A stretch of 64,000 bases of DNA from Salinibacter ruber DSM 13855 (GTDB lineage Bacteria; Bacteroidota; Rhodothermia; Rhodothermales; Salinibacteraceae), in assembly GCF_000013045.1 (NCBI RefSeq), contig NC_007677.1, positions 2,728,001-2,792,000 on the forward strand, given 5' to 3'. The notes beneath the pieces are model-generated. The model saw only the letters and a list, made by a program, of their open reading frames with translations. It did not search any database and was not told the origin of the DNA. This document shows, piece after piece, positions 8,579 to 17,427 of the stretch (position 1 is the first letter of the stretch; the number at the start of each line of letters is the position of its first letter). Position numbers and translations under genes: made by a program.

Positions 8579-9729
8579 TTCGCCTCTTCCGCCGTCCCCA
8601 GGAGCCCCCGGACGCGGTCGTTCTGCACCGTTCCGTCGCGCGTGAGGCACGACTCCGCAAAGATCTCGTCGTCGAAGTCCGGCGCGAACGCGTCCGCCTC
8701 CAGCCCCTCCTCAATCATCGCCGCCACGGTCTTGGCGTAGAGCTCACTCGCGTGGACCGGCATTTCGGCGGGCAGGTTGGTGGGCCCTAAGATCTGGACG
8801 TTGTGCGCTACGATCTCTTCTCCGGTCTCCGTGAGGGCACAGTTCCCCCCGTTTGGCGCGGCGAGATCGACGATCACCGACCCGGGATCCATGGCCGCCA
8901 CGGCCTCCTCGTTGATGAGCAGGGGGGCAGGCTGGCCGGGAATGAGGGCCGTGGAGATCACCACGTCGGCCTCGGCGAGGTGGGGCTGCAGGAGCTCGGG
9001 CTGTCGCTCCTGCTTCTCCTTCTCCACCTGCTCCGCGTACCCGCTCTCGTCCTGGTCGGCCTCGATGTCCACCTCCAGCTCCACGAAGGACGCGCCGAGG
9101 CTTTCGACCTCCTCCCGGGTCGGCTCGCGGATGTCGTACCCGAACACCTTCGCCCCCAGGCGCTTGGCGGTGGCGATCGCCTGCAGGCCCGCCACGCCGG
9201 CCCCAAGCACGAGCACCCGGGCCGGGCGCACCGTGCCGGCGGCGGTGGTGAGCAGCGGGAAGAACGCGGGCAGTCGCTCGGCCGCCCCGATCGCCGCCCG
9301 GTACCCCCCGATCGAGCTCATCGCGGAGAGCGCGTCGAGCTTCTGCGCCCGCGAGATGCGCGGCACGAGCTCCATCGCCAGCGCCGTCACGCCCCGGTCC
9401 GCCAGCGCCTGTGCGGTCTCCGGGCGTTCGAGCGGGCTGAGAAACCCGACGAGGACCTGCCCCTCGCCGAGCCGGTCCACCTCGTCGTCGGACGGGGGGG
9501 CCACCTTCGCGATGATGTCGGCGTCGAACGTCGCGTCCCGCCCCACGACCAAACACCCCGCCGCGTCGTAGTCGGCATCGGTGTGGTACGCTCCCTGCCC
9601 GGCGCCCTCCTCGACGCGGATGTCTAGATCGTCCACCGTCGCCAACAGGCGATCGGCCACGTCGGGGACCAGGGCGACGCGGGTCTCGCCCGGTTCGGTT
9701 TCGCGTGGGACGCCAATCGTGAGAGCCAT
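8572..9729 (-). CDS. pntAA: NAD(P) transhydrogenase subunit alpha, part 1 (NAD-binding)
   Basis: This 385-residue soluble domain I binds NAD(H), with an alanine dehydrogenase-like fold. The start IGVPRETEPGETRVALVPD is typical. The Rossmann loop VLGAGVAGLQAIATAKRLGA is present, as is the STALIPGQPAPLL segment. The protein ends without membrane helices, consistent with the split architecture. ATG 9729 gives the standard N-terminus. It follows serC by about 95 bp, possibly in one transcript. NADPH from this enzyme could support biosynthesis under salt stress. Confidence 0.94.
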   Translation of the reverse strand: MALTIGVPRETEPGETRVALVPDVADRLLATVDDLDIRVEEGAGQGAYHTDADYDAAGCLVVGRDATFDADIIAKVAPPSDDEVDRLGEGQVLVGFLSPLERPETAQALADRGVTALAMELVPRISRAQKLDALSAMSSIGGYRAAIGAAERLPAFFPLLTTAAGTVRPARVLVLGAGVAGLQAIATAKRLGAKVFGYDIREPTREEVESLGASFVELEVDIEADQDESGYAEQVEKEKQERQPELLQPHLAEADVVISTALIPGQPAPLLINEEAVAAMDPGSVIVDLAAPNGGNCALTETGEEIVAHNVQILGPTNLPAEMPVHASELYAKTVAAMIEEGLEADAFAPDFDDEIFAESCLTRDGTVQNDRVRGLLGTAEEAKA

Positions 9730-9824
9730 TGCGCCGTGGTCGTTGATTCAAAGACCGTCTCGTACCGTTCTCTCCCCAAGTCCCTGGGGCTCGTCCTGTT
9801 TCTCCCGCCCCGAACGTTCCGGCC

Positions 9825-10934
9825 CTACCCGTGCGTCCGTTCGAACTCTTCCATGAACTGCACGAGCCGCCGGACGCCCGCCTCGGGCATGGCGTTGTAC
9901 ATGGACGCGCGCACCCCGCCCACGGAGCGGTGCCCGGACAGGCCGAGCAGCCCCTCCTGCTCGGCCTTCTGGAGGAAGACCGGCTCCAGGTCCGAGTCAT
10001 GGAGCCGAAACGTGGCGTTCATGGTGGACCGGTCCTCCGGGTCGACGGTGCCCCGGTAGAAGTCGGTCGCGTCGATCGCGTCGTAGAGCATGCGCGCCTT
10101 CCGCCGGTTGATGGCGTGGATGGCGTCGATGCCCCCCTGGTTGCGGAGCCAACGGCAGACCTTTTCCACCATGTAGATGGCAAAGACCGGCGGCGTGTTG
10201 TAGCGACGCTCCGCGTGGGTGCCGTAGTCGAGCATCGTCGGGAGCGGCTGCGTGCGACGCTGCAGAAAGTCGTCGTGCACGAGGACGACGGTGACGCCCG
10301 CCGGCCCGACGTTCTTCTGGGCCCCGGCATAGATGAGCCCGTAGCCCTCCAGGTCCATCGGGCGGCTCAGAAACTCGCTCGACGCGTCGGTGACGACGGG
10401 CACGTCGAGCACCGGGTCGTCGGTCATCTGGTTGCCATTGACCGTTTCGTTGGTCGTGATGTGGACGTACGACGCGTCCGGGGTGAGGTCCCATTCCGCC
10501 ACGTCCGGCACGTACGAAAAGTCCGCGTCTTCGCTGGAGGCCGCGACGTTCACGCCGCCCACCCGTTCGGCCTCGGCGACGGCCTTCACGCCCCACCGCC
10601 CCGACACGACGTAGTCGGCCACGCCGTCCTCGGGCAGAAAGTTGAGCGGCACCTGGTAGAATTGCATCCGGGCCCCGCCCTGCAGAAACAGAATGTGCCA
10701 GTCGTCATCCAGGTCGAGCAGGGCACGAAGATGCTCCCGGGCCGACGCTTCGATCTCGTCGTACGCCGGCGATCGGTGGCTAATCTCCATCACCGAGGCC
10801 CCCACGTGGTCGTACACGGGCAGTTCGTCCTTCACCTCACGCAACGCCTCCACGGGAAGCGTGGCCGGCCCGGCCGAAAAGTTGTACTGGCGCTGGCTGC
10901 GGTCGGCGGGCCCCGCAGCGTCGGAAGTAGACAT
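9825..10934 (-). CDS. serC: Phosphoserine aminotransferase
   Basis: SerC converts 3-phosphohydroxypyruvate and glutamate to phosphoserine, the second step of serine synthesis; it also serves pyridoxal phosphate synthesis in some bacteria. The 369-residue class V aminotransferase has NFSAGPATLP at the start, SHRSPAYDEI, LQGGARMQF, and the PLP lysine in GAQKNVGPAG. SGHRSVGGVRASMYNA near the C-terminus is also typical. No serA lies beside it. It may head a transcript with pntAA. Confidence 0.94.
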   Translation of the reverse strand: MSTSDAAGPADRSQRQYNFSAGPATLPVEALREVKDELPVYDHVGASVMEISHRSPAYDEIEASAREHLRALLDLDDDWHILFLQGGARMQFYQVPLNFLPEDGVADYVVSGRWGVKAVAEAERVGGVNVAASSEDADFSYVPDVAEWDLTPDASYVHITTNETVNGNQMTDDPVLDVPVVTDASSEFLSRPMDLEGYGLIYAGAQKNVGPAGVTVVLVHDDFLQRRTQPLPTMLDYGTHAERRYNTPPVFAIYMVEKVCRWLRNQGGIDAIHAINRRKARMLYDAIDATDFYRGTVDPEDRSTMNATFRLHDSDLEPVFLQKAEQEGLLGLSGHRSVGGVRASMYNAMPEAGVRRLVQFMEEFERTHG

Positions 10935-11291
10935 GAGCGAACGGTTGATTCAGTAGGAGAGAAGCACAATGGGTCGGCGACAGGGCCCCCTACCGCCCCG
11001 AGGCAACGCAAAGTGGCAACGCACACAATGCGGCGGCGCCGCGCAACAAAGCATCCCCCGCACAGGGTGTGTCGGGCTTTTCCATATCGTCCACTTAAGA
11101 TAGCAACGTGCGCGCGGGAAAGACACCTGCGCCCTCCCCACCCTGCTTGCCGTTACACGAACATTGCGCCGGGCTCACGCCGCCCGTCCGGCTGCCTCCC
11201 ACAGCAATGCCCCTGCACAGATCGACCATGCAGGGGCACGGAAAATCCGAAAATGGGACGATGTCCGCGGCGTCCGGACGGTCCGTCCGCA
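10935..11291. other. Intergenic region with a strong inverted repeat
   Basis: No gene was seen between the FKBP gene and serC. The only clear element is a perfect 10-bp inverted repeat, TGCCCCTGCA (11208-11217) and TGCAGGGGCA (11229-11238), with an 11-nt loop. It lies about 54 bp after the FKBP stop and may end that transcript, although no T-tract follows on either strand. The serC promoter presumably lies in 10935-11200. Confidence 0.5.
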
Positions 11292-11777
11292 CTACGGCGT
11301 GACGATGTTTCCACCTTCGCCGCCGCCTCCGCCGTCGGGCGAGCCACTGCCTTCGGCAACGTCGATCACTTCGATGTCGAAGATCAGCGTGCGTCCCGCC
11401 AGCGGGTGATTCGCGTCGATGGTCACCGAGTCTTCCCCAAGGGCCGTGATGAGCACCGGGACGGTCTGGCCGTTCTCCAGTCGCAGCTGAAGCTGCTGAC
11501 CAACCTCCGGCTCCACCTCGTCGGGAATCTGGTCGTGGTCCATCTCCATGACCATGTCTTCGCGGTGCTCCCCGTAGGCCTGTTCCGGCTCCACCTCTAC
11601 GGTCTTCTCGTCGCCCGGCTCCATGCCCGTTACGGCCTCCTCAAACCCCGGAATGACACGATTCTCCCCAATGGTAAAGCTCAGGGGCTCCTCCTCGGAC
11701 TCGTCGAACTTCGTGCCGTCTTCCAGTTTTCCGGTGTAGTGGACCTGGACCTCGTCTCCTGTATTCGCTTGTGCCAC
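11292..11777 (-). CDS. FKBP-type peptidyl-prolyl isomerase, SlyD-like
   Basis: A cis-trans prolyl isomerase/chaperone. The FKBP domain starts with VQVHYTGKLEDGTKFDES, followed by IPGFEEAVTGMEPGD. The inserted flap (about residues 65-120) is typical of SlyD/FkpA-type two-domain FKBPs. The tail is Gly-rich (SPDGGGGGEGGN), unlike the His/Cys-rich metal tail of E. coli SlyD. I prefer GTG 11777 (161 residues, V-A-Q-A-N-T-G), because family members begin just before this point. An in-frame start at 11819 would add 14 residues with no signal-peptide character. Probably cytoplasmic. Confidence 0.85.
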   Translation of the reverse strand: MAQANTGDEVQVHYTGKLEDGTKFDESEEEPLSFTIGENRVIPGFEEAVTGMEPGDEKTVEVEPEQAYGEHREDMVMEMDHDQIPDEVEPEVGQQLQLRLENGQTVPVLITALGEDSVTIDANHPLAGRTLIFDIEVIDVAEGSGSPDGGGGGEGGNIVTP

Positions 11778-12041
11778 GACGCTATATCGGTCTGTTGCGA
11801 TGGGTATGAGTAATAGCAATCACGACGGTGTAACGCGTCGTGCAAACCAGTGTTCGGGAATCCCGGCAGATCGCGCGTTCTTTACCTGCCCATGCCTGCG
11901 CGGTAGCGCCCGCAATTCGGCCCGTCTCCGAGGTGCGACGAACTCGTAAGGGATGACGGCGGCCCGTCGGTCCAGGGAATATTCCCACGGGTTAGGGATT
12001 GAGGCTGGTCCGTAAGTCTTTTCAACTACTCCAAATAGCCA

Positions 12042-12581
12042 ATGACCACCTACGCATCGCGCTTTGTCTTTCTTCTCGGCCTCGGCCTCGCCCTCCTTGC
12101 CGGCCCGGCCGTCGCCCAGCAGGACGACACGGGCGCCGACCAGCCGGACGTCGTTGATACGGCCGTCCAGGCCGATGGCTTCAACACCCTGGCCCAGGCC
12201 CTGAAGGCGGCAGACCTCGTGGAGGACCTGAAGGGCGAGGGGCCGTTCACCGTCTTCGCCCCGACCGACGCCGCGTTTGAGGCGCTGCCCGACGGGCAGC
12301 TTGAGTCCCTCCTGCAGCCCGAAAACAAGGAGCAGCTCCAGGCCATCCTGCGATACCACGTCGTGAGTGGCGCGGTCATGGCGTCGGACGTCACCGGCGC
12401 GGACGCCGTCCCGACCTTTGAAGGGCGCTCCATTCAGGTGCAGGTCGACGACGGCACCGTCCGCCTGATGGGCCAGAACACCGCCACTGTTGTGCAGACC
12501 GACCTCGAAGCGTCAAACGGGGTCATCCACGTCATCGATAGCGTTCTGCTTCCCCCGGAGGCCAGCGACGGAGGCATGTAG
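12042..12581 (+). CDS. Exported fasciclin (FAS1) domain protein
   Basis: This 179-residue protein has a signal peptide (about 1-25, ending AVAQ) and one FAS1 domain. Typical blocks are present: [40 protein letters not shown] and [19 protein letters not shown]1 domains mediate adhesion or matrix interactions, and some bind pigments. A strong terminator follows directly, so it is probably a single-gene transcript. A second FAS1 protein, fused to CHRD repeats, lies near 59 kb. Confidence 0.9.
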   Translation: MTTYASRFVFLLGLGLALLAGPAVAQQDDTGADQPDVVDTAVQADGFNTLAQALKAADLVEDLKGEGPFTVFAPTDAAFEALPDGQLESLLQPENKEQLQAILRYHVVSGAVMASDVTGADAVPTFEGRSIQVQVDDGTVRLMGQNTATVVQTDLEASNGVIHVIDSVLLPPEASDGGM

Positions 12582-12605
12582 TCCCCTCCTTCTTCTCTCG
12601 TCCCC

Positions 12606-12636
12606 AAGGGCGTGGCCGGGTGCCACGCCCTTTTTT
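12606..12636 (+). terminator. Rho-independent terminator of the fasciclin gene
   Basis: A perfect 11-bp stem, AAGGGCGTGGC (12606-12616) with GCCACGCCCTT (12622-12632), has a 5-nt loop and runs into TTTTTT. Confidence 0.93.
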
Positions 12637-12667
12637 GTTTGTCGGGATCGGGTGTCGGTGATCGGAA

Positions 12668-13636
12668 TCAGGAGACGGCCTGGGGGGCGCCCTTCTCCCG
12701 CTCCCGGTACATCTTCTCGACGATCACCATGTGGGGAAGGGTCATGATGGCGATCAGGATGAAGAGAAGCGCGACCATCTGGTCCTCCAGCCCGAACGAC
12801 TGGGTGGCGGCGTAGAGGCCCGCCAGTCCGACGAAGGGAATCGCCGTGAACAGGAACGCCTCCCGGTAGAACTGGGCCATCGACATGGCGTCCCCCTGCC
12901 GCCGGAAGAAGCGGAGGAGCTCCAGGATGTGCCCCAGCGCGTGCCACCCCCCGAAGAAGACCGCAAAGGCCACGAGCGGGTGGACGAGCCCAAACAGCGC
13001 CGCGAGCACCGCGACGTTGGTCGCCTCCCGCCCGAGGGCCCAGTCTACACTCGGATCCGCCCCCAGCCTGCCGATTCCGAGCGCCCCCAGGTGCTGCGCG
13101 ACGAGGCCCGCGAACAGGGCGCCCGGCGCCGTCGTCACCCCCGGCCACTCGAGCAGTTGAACGCCCCCCATCGCCTCGAAGATGGGCGCGACGACCTCCG
13201 GAAAGGCCACGATGGGCAGGCCGAGGAGAAAGAGGCCGCGCGACAGGTAGAGGAGACGGGCGGACAGGGGCGGGAGCCGCCAGTAGGCCAAGTCGGCCTG
13301 CCCGAAGTGATACATGGTCATGACCAGAAAGAGACCGAGGCTCCAGGCCGGGGCCACAATCCAGAGCGCCCCGTAGAGCGCCATCAGGACGAGGTAGCCG
13401 CCGTAGAACTTCGCCTGGTCGGCCCACGTCGGGTCGAGGCCCCACAGCCGGGCCGCCACGAGGTGATCGATGGCCCCGTGCGGCATCCCCGTCAGCACGA
13501 CGGCCACGAACAGGACCCCCAGCGCCCAGGGCCCAAGGGAGACGCTGCCCCACGCCCCCACCGCGACGGCCAGTAGCGTCAGGGCCAGCACGCTCCCGTA
13601 GATGCGCGGCGAGCGAAGGGTAACCGGGTTGTGCAT
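12668..13636 (-). CDS. blh: Brp/Blh-type beta-carotene 15,15'-dioxygenase
   Basis: Brp/Blh enzymes are integral membrane iron enzymes that cleave beta-carotene into two retinals, the chromophore of microbial rhodopsins. The 322-residue protein has about eight hydrophobic segments. The signature GMPHGAIDH lies near the N-terminus, and other conserved His occur in MYHFGQAD and GGWHALGH. I chose ATG 13636 (MHNPVTLRSP); an upstream start at 13708 adds 24 residues outside the family pattern. No rhodopsin gene is adjacent, but Salinibacter is known to make several retinal proteins. A TATACT box on this strand at about 13684-13679 could be its -10 element. Confidence 0.9.
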   Translation of the reverse strand: MHNPVTLRSPRIYGSVLALTLLAVAVGAWGSVSLGPWALGVLFVAVVLTGMPHGAIDHLVAARLWGLDPTWADQAKFYGGYLVLMALYGALWIVAPAWSLGLFLVMTMYHFGQADLAYWRLPPLSARLLYLSRGLFLLGLPIVAFPEVVAPIFEAMGGVQLLEWPGVTTAPGALFAGLVAQHLGALGIGRLGADPSVDWALGREATNVAVLAALFGLVHPLVAFAVFFGGWHALGHILELLRFFRRQGDAMSMAQFYREAFLFTAIPFVGLAGLYAATQSFGLEDQMVALLFILIAIMTLPHMVIVEKMYREREKGAPQAVS

Positions 13637-14073
13637 GGTGGAAACAGGACGGCTTCGTAGAAAAACTTGACTGCATACAGTATAAGCGAAGAGACGGGGG
13701 AGGTCCACGGCCGCCTCCGTGGGCCCTGGGAGTTCCCAACAATTTTGTTACACCCGGACGCTCTCCTTCCGCGCTCCGTGACGTGACGCCCCTGCCCCAT
13801 GGGACCGAGGGGGGTGAGACGAAGGAAACGCCCCGTTCTGTCCCCTTCTTGGGGAGACGCGGTGTATGGAAGAATCAATCCCTCATATGGAAGGATCGCC
13901 CCTCGTCCCTGCGGCGGCACGCCGGCCGGCCGTTTCTGCCCCCTGCCGGGTGTGACGATGCTGAGAAACTTACGCTGGGCGGCGATATTACGGAAAGGCG
14001 ACGACCGCGTGGCGTCTAATTTGTTCAGCGTTGTTACGCGCAAGCACCTCATTCCACGCCTCCTCCCCTCCCC
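13637..14073. promoter_or_regulatory. Divergent control region blh/ndh with paired 12-bp repeats
   Basis: This 437-bp region separates divergent blh and ndh and holds no gene. TATGGAAGAATC (13865-13876) and TATGGAAGGATC (13886-13897) are 11/12 identical and start exactly 21 bp apart, two helical turns. This is the geometry expected of a dimeric regulator site. The regulator is unknown. A TATACT/TATAAG motif near 13679-13686 is a candidate promoter for blh. Confidence 0.45.
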
Positions 14074-15429
14074 ATGCCGTTTGACACACCGTCGTCCACG
14101 TCCGACCGCCCCCACGTCGTCATCGTCGGGGCCGGGTTTGCGGGCCTGGAGGCCGCCAAAACGCTGCGCGACGCCCCGGTCCGCGTCACGCTCGTCGACC
14201 GCAACAACTACCACAAGTTTCAGCCGCTGCTCTACGAGGTGGCCATGGCGGGGCTGGAGCCGGACGACATCGCGCACAATGTGCGCAACATCTTTCAGGG
14301 CAACGAGACGGTGAACTTTCGCCTCGGCACCGTGGTCGACATCGACCCTGCCCGCCAGCAGGTGCACCTGCACGGCAGTCAGTCGCTCTCCTACGACCAC
14401 CTCATCCTGGCGGCGGGTGCCGTCTCGACCGACTTCGGGATTCCCGGCGTGGAGGAGCACGCCTACCCCCTCAAGAACGTGCCCGACGCCGTCAACCTGC
14501 GCAACCGCGTGCTGCGGCAGTTCGAGCGGTACGACCGGCAGCGGGCGGCCGCCGGAGAGGGCGCCCTTACCTTTGTCGTGGTGGGCGGAGGCCCAACGGG
14601 CGTCGAGATGGCGGGCGCGTTCGTGGAGCTCTTCGACACGCTCAACGACGACTTTGCCCAATTTGATACGCGCGAGGAGGCCCGCTGCCTTCTTCTGGAG
14701 ATGGAAGACGACCTTCTGCCCCCCTACAAGGCGCCGCAGCGGGCCTACACCCGACAGGTTCTTGAGGCGCGCGGCGTGGACGTCCAGACCAACACGGCCG
14801 TCGAGCGCGTCGCCCCCGACCGGGTCCACCTCGCCGACGGGCGGGTCCTCCCGACGCAGACGCTGGTCTGGGCGGCCGGCGTGAAGGCGAGCCCGGTGGC
14901 CAACCTGCTCGACGCCGAGCAGGACCGGGCCGATCGGGTCGTCGTGAGCCCGGACCTGACGGTCCCCGAGCACCCGGACGTGTACGTCGTGGGTGACATG
15001 GCTGCCATCGAGGGCGAGGACGGATACGAGCCCCAGCTCGCGCAGGTGGCCATCCAGAGCGGCCGGCACGCCGCGGACCAGATTCAGCGCCGCCTCCGCG
15101 ACGCCACCACGGAGCGGTTCGAGTACTGGGACCTCGGCCAGATGGCCACGATCGGCCGGAACGCGGCGGTGGCCGAGTTTGCCGGGGGCATCGCGTTTCG
15201 GGGCTTCATGGCCTGGTTCCTCTGGGTCGTCATCCACATTGCCAAGCTGGTGGGCTTCCGCAACCGCCTCAGCGCCCTCGTCAACTGGGCCTACAACTAC
15301 TTCACGTACAACCGCAGCGCGCGCCTCATCCTCGACGCGGTGCCCCTCTCCGACGACGGGCCCATGGAGGGGGAAGCGGAGGGCGAGCAGGTCACGGAAC
15401 GCCCCCAGACGGTGGGACCCCAGCCGTAG
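14074..15429 (+). CDS. ndh: Type II NADH dehydrogenase (NDH-2)
   Basis: NDH-2 moves electrons from NADH to quinone without pumping protons. The 451-residue flavoprotein has an FAD-binding GAGFAGLEAAKTL near the N-terminus. A second Rossmann loop, VVVGGGPTGVEMAGAF, binds NADH. LVWAAGVKASPV and the FAD motif VYVVGDMAAI are also present. The C-terminal part (about 365-430) is hydrophobic/amphipathic, with WFLWVVIHIAKLVG, and should hold the enzyme at the membrane. It stands alone downstream of a long control region shared with blh. The tail is acidic, as expected in a halophile. Confidence 0.92.
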   Translation: MPFDTPSSTSDRPHVVIVGAGFAGLEAAKTLRDAPVRVTLVDRNNYHKFQPLLYEVAMAGLEPDDIAHNVRNIFQGNETVNFRLGTVVDIDPARQQVHLHGSQSLSYDHLILAAGAVSTDFGIPGVEEHAYPLKNVPDAVNLRNRVLRQFERYDRQRAAAGEGALTFVVVGGGPTGVEMAGAFVELFDTLNDDFAQFDTREEARCLLLEMEDDLLPPYKAPQRAYTRQVLEARGVDVQTNTAVERVAPDRVHLADGRVLPTQTLVWAAGVKASPVANLLDAEQDRADRVVVSPDLTVPEHPDVYVVGDMAAIEGEDGYEPQLAQVAIQSGRHAADQIQRRLRDATTERFEYWDLGQMATIGRNAAVAEFAGGIAFRGFMAWFLWVVIHIAKLVGFRNRLSALVNWAYNYFTYNRSARLILDAVPLSDDGPMEGEAEGEQVTERPQTVGPQP

Positions 15430-15510
15430 TCGTCCGTTTGCAGGGGGGTCGACGCTGGGGCGGAGGCGTCGCTCTTCGCCCCAGCCCCATTCCGCTGCCT
15501 GTACCGCCCC

Positions 15511-16032
15511 ATGCCTCGCTGCCTCGCCCTGCCGCTCTCCCTCGCCGGTCTTTGCCTCGTCCTCCTGCTGTCCGGCTGCGGGGACGCCTCCGATCTCGGT
15601 GTGGCTGCGGGGCGGTACCGCCTCCAGATCCAGGGGGCCGTCACCGACACGCTCGCGGGCCCCGCTGTCCTCCGGTCGGCACGCGACGCCCGTGTCGGAC
15701 TTGAGCTGGGCACCCGCGACGGGCCCGGCCTTTCGATGGCGTTCACGCCGCGCGGCACGGGCGGGGCCCCCGATGCGGCAACGGGCCGCTACGACGTGGT
15801 GCGGGCCGCCCTGCTCAATGCGCCTCGAACCGACAGCCTGCCGGGGCTCGTCGCGTTCCTGTCGCTGCCCGATGCGCGCTTCGAGGCCACGGAGGGCCAC
15901 GTTTCGATCACCCGGGCCGGGCGTGGGGCCGTGGGCGGGACGTTCACCCTCGAAATGACCGAGCAGGCCCCCGCCCTCCCGACTTCGCGGACGATACGGG
16001 TGACGGGGTCGCTCCGGGCGAGGCGGCCCTGA
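15511..16032 (+). CDS. Hypothetical lipoprotein
   Basis: A 173-residue protein with a type II signal peptide: a hydrophobic stretch, then LLSGC, with the lipidated Cys at about residue 23. The mature part is a single small, mostly beta domain (YRLQIQGAVTDT, then VSITRAGRGAVGGTFTLEM) followed by a short basic end. I recognise no family. It follows ndh by 81 bp and may share its transcript, but no functional link is evident. Confidence 0.6.
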   Translation: MPRCLALPLSLAGLCLVLLLSGCGDASDLGVAAGRYRLQIQGAVTDTLAGPAVLRSARDARVGLELGTRDGPGLSMAFTPRGTGGAPDAATGRYDVVRAALLNAPRTDSLPGLVAFLSLPDARFEATEGHVSITRAGRGAVGGTFTLEMTEQAPALPTSRTIRVTGSLRARRP

Positions 16033-16089
16033 CCCAGTCTCCGGCGCCGCAAACACGCCACTGGACGGCTCGACCGACGCTGATGATTG

Positions 16090-16118
16090 CATTTCTCCGC
16101 ACACGCGGGGATAGACCC
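16090..16118 (+). repeat. Solitary type I-E CRISPR-like repeat
   Basis: This 29-nt sequence has the type I-E layout: CTCCGC-ACAC-GCGGGG as a stem, followed by ATAGACCC. It matches the copy at 17109-17137 in 22 of 24 core positions. No further repeat follows at a 61-nt spacing, so this is not an array. Confidence 0.55.
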
Positions 16119-16258
16119 GGACGCACCGCGGCCTCACAGAATCGCATGACGTGGAGGAGCTACTGGAGCAGCCGGGGGGAGGCTCCGACGATCGACAGGG
16201 ACGATCTACTGCTTGTCGATCCGGAAGCGCTCGGAGACGAAACAGCCATAGCCTCCCG

Positions 16259-16864
16259 TCACGCCTCACTTTCGTCGCTCTCAGGCTCCGGCAGATCGCC
16301 GAGAATGTCGCGTACCGGAATGTCGCCGACCGATGTCGGGCGCTCCGGGGTCACCGTGTCGTCCAGGCCCGCGAGATGCCGAGTGCGGTACACGTCGTCA
16401 TCCGGCTCCCGATGCACTTCAATCTGCCGGGCGTCCAGGTCCACAATCCACACTTCCGGAATGCCGGCACGGGCATAGAGGGGTCGCTTCACGTCGCGAT
16501 CGTATGTCAGTGTGGTATCGGACACCTCGACCAGCAACAGCACGTTGTCGGGACGCGGCGCGCCGTCGAGCGCCGTGGACAGCACGACGTCCGGCTCCGG
16601 CTCGTTGTGCTCGTCGATCCGAACGGGATTCTGCACGCTCACCACTACGTCCGGGGTGGTCCGCTCCACAAAGAGGCGGTTCAGGTGATTGACACAGACG
16701 ATGTGCGGATCGTTGATCGGAGACATCACGACGAGCTGACCATCGATGAGTTCGAGCGGGTCGTCCTCGTGCAGAATGCCGGCGTGGAGCATAGCCTGCA
16801 CTTCGTCGGACGTGAACCGACGCGGCTGAACGTCGGTCGCCGCGGGAGAAGCGAGTTCAGTCAT
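16259..16864 (-). CDS. Uma2 family (DUF820) endonuclease-like protein
   Basis: Uma2 proteins have a PD-(D/E)XK nuclease fold, are widespread in cyanobacteria and halophiles, and have unclear roles. The 201-residue protein has the usual layout: an N-terminal helical part, DPLELIDGQLVVMSP, then the catalytic region. NEPEPDVVL supplies the acidic residue, and VEVSDTTLTYDRDVKRPLYA supplies E and K. The motif AGIPEVWIVDL follows. It lies alone on the minus strand between two solitary CRISPR-like repeats, in a gene-poor 1.5-kb stretch, which suggests a mobile or accessory origin. Confidence 0.85.
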   Translation of the reverse strand: MTELASPAATDVQPRRFTSDEVQAMLHAGILHEDDPLELIDGQLVVMSPINDPHIVCVNHLNRLFVERTTPDVVVSVQNPVRIDEHNEPEPDVVLSTALDGAPRPDNVLLLVEVSDTTLTYDRDVKRPLYARAGIPEVWIVDLDARQIEVHREPDDDVYRTRHLAGLDDTVTPERPTSVGDIPVRDILGDLPEPESDESEA

Positions 16865-17427
16865 GGGAGCGGTGTCCTGTAGGCACAGTTCGGAACAGGA
16901 CGTGCTGCAACGAGGGGAAGCCGCGATCAGTTCAGCTCAACCCGCTGTGTTCAGGGAGGCACACGGCCCAGCTGGACGGGTTGCAATTGGAAGGATGTGT
17001 CCTCGAGTTGATGCACCATGACTTGCCCTGCAACAGACTGTCGCTCTTTCGGGGCGATATACGGAGCGACGGGCCCGTAGCGCCCGGCTCCTGACAAACT
17101 ATACTAGGGGTGACCCCGCACCCGCGGGGATAGACCCTCTCATGCCGGCACATGCGGGGAGGGACAACGGCTCCTCCAGGGACCAAGCCCCCTTCCCGGA
17201 GGCCCGGAAGCGCTTCCCTTCACACGTTCATCACCGAATCCGCCGCCAATCGACTTGATCGTTCCGGAGGCGCCCGCTATCGTGAAAACCATTATGACAC
17301 GCCAGCCGACCCTCATTGCGCCGACGACCCGACGTCGAGCCCGACGTGTGCGACGACTGCACATCGCTTCTACGGCTCGACCGGCGTCCCAGGCGTCAGA
17401 TGAGTAAGGCTTAGCCCCCCATTTGAC
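16865..17427. other. Gene-poor region upstream of argG with CRISPR-like repeats
   Basis: No credible gene was found. The stretch holds the second solitary CRISPR-like repeat (17109-17137) with a degenerate third copy next to it. The argG leader follows. A promoter for Uma2 must lie at the left end, and one for argG in the right half, but neither has a convincing consensus. Confidence 0.5.
17109..17167 (+). repeat. Type I-E CRISPR-like repeat plus degenerate copy
   Basis: 17109-17137 has CCCCGC-ACCC-GCGGGG followed by ATAGACCC, the type I-E repeat pattern. 17139-17167 is a decayed copy (CGGCACATGCGGGGA, then GGGACA). Only 30 nt separates the two GCGGGG cores, so there is no room for a normal spacer of about 32 nt. 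Confidence 0.5.

Noticed and set aside
13579-16269. A minus-strand frame of 896 codons over ndh and its neighbours.
   Set aside because: Shadow of ndh and the lipoprotein gene. The only notable part is the translation of the solitary CRISPR-like repeat.
16090-17167. A CRISPR array.
   Set aside because: Repeats are single or adjacent with no regular spacers and no cas gene in the window, so only solitary repeat-like sequences are reported.
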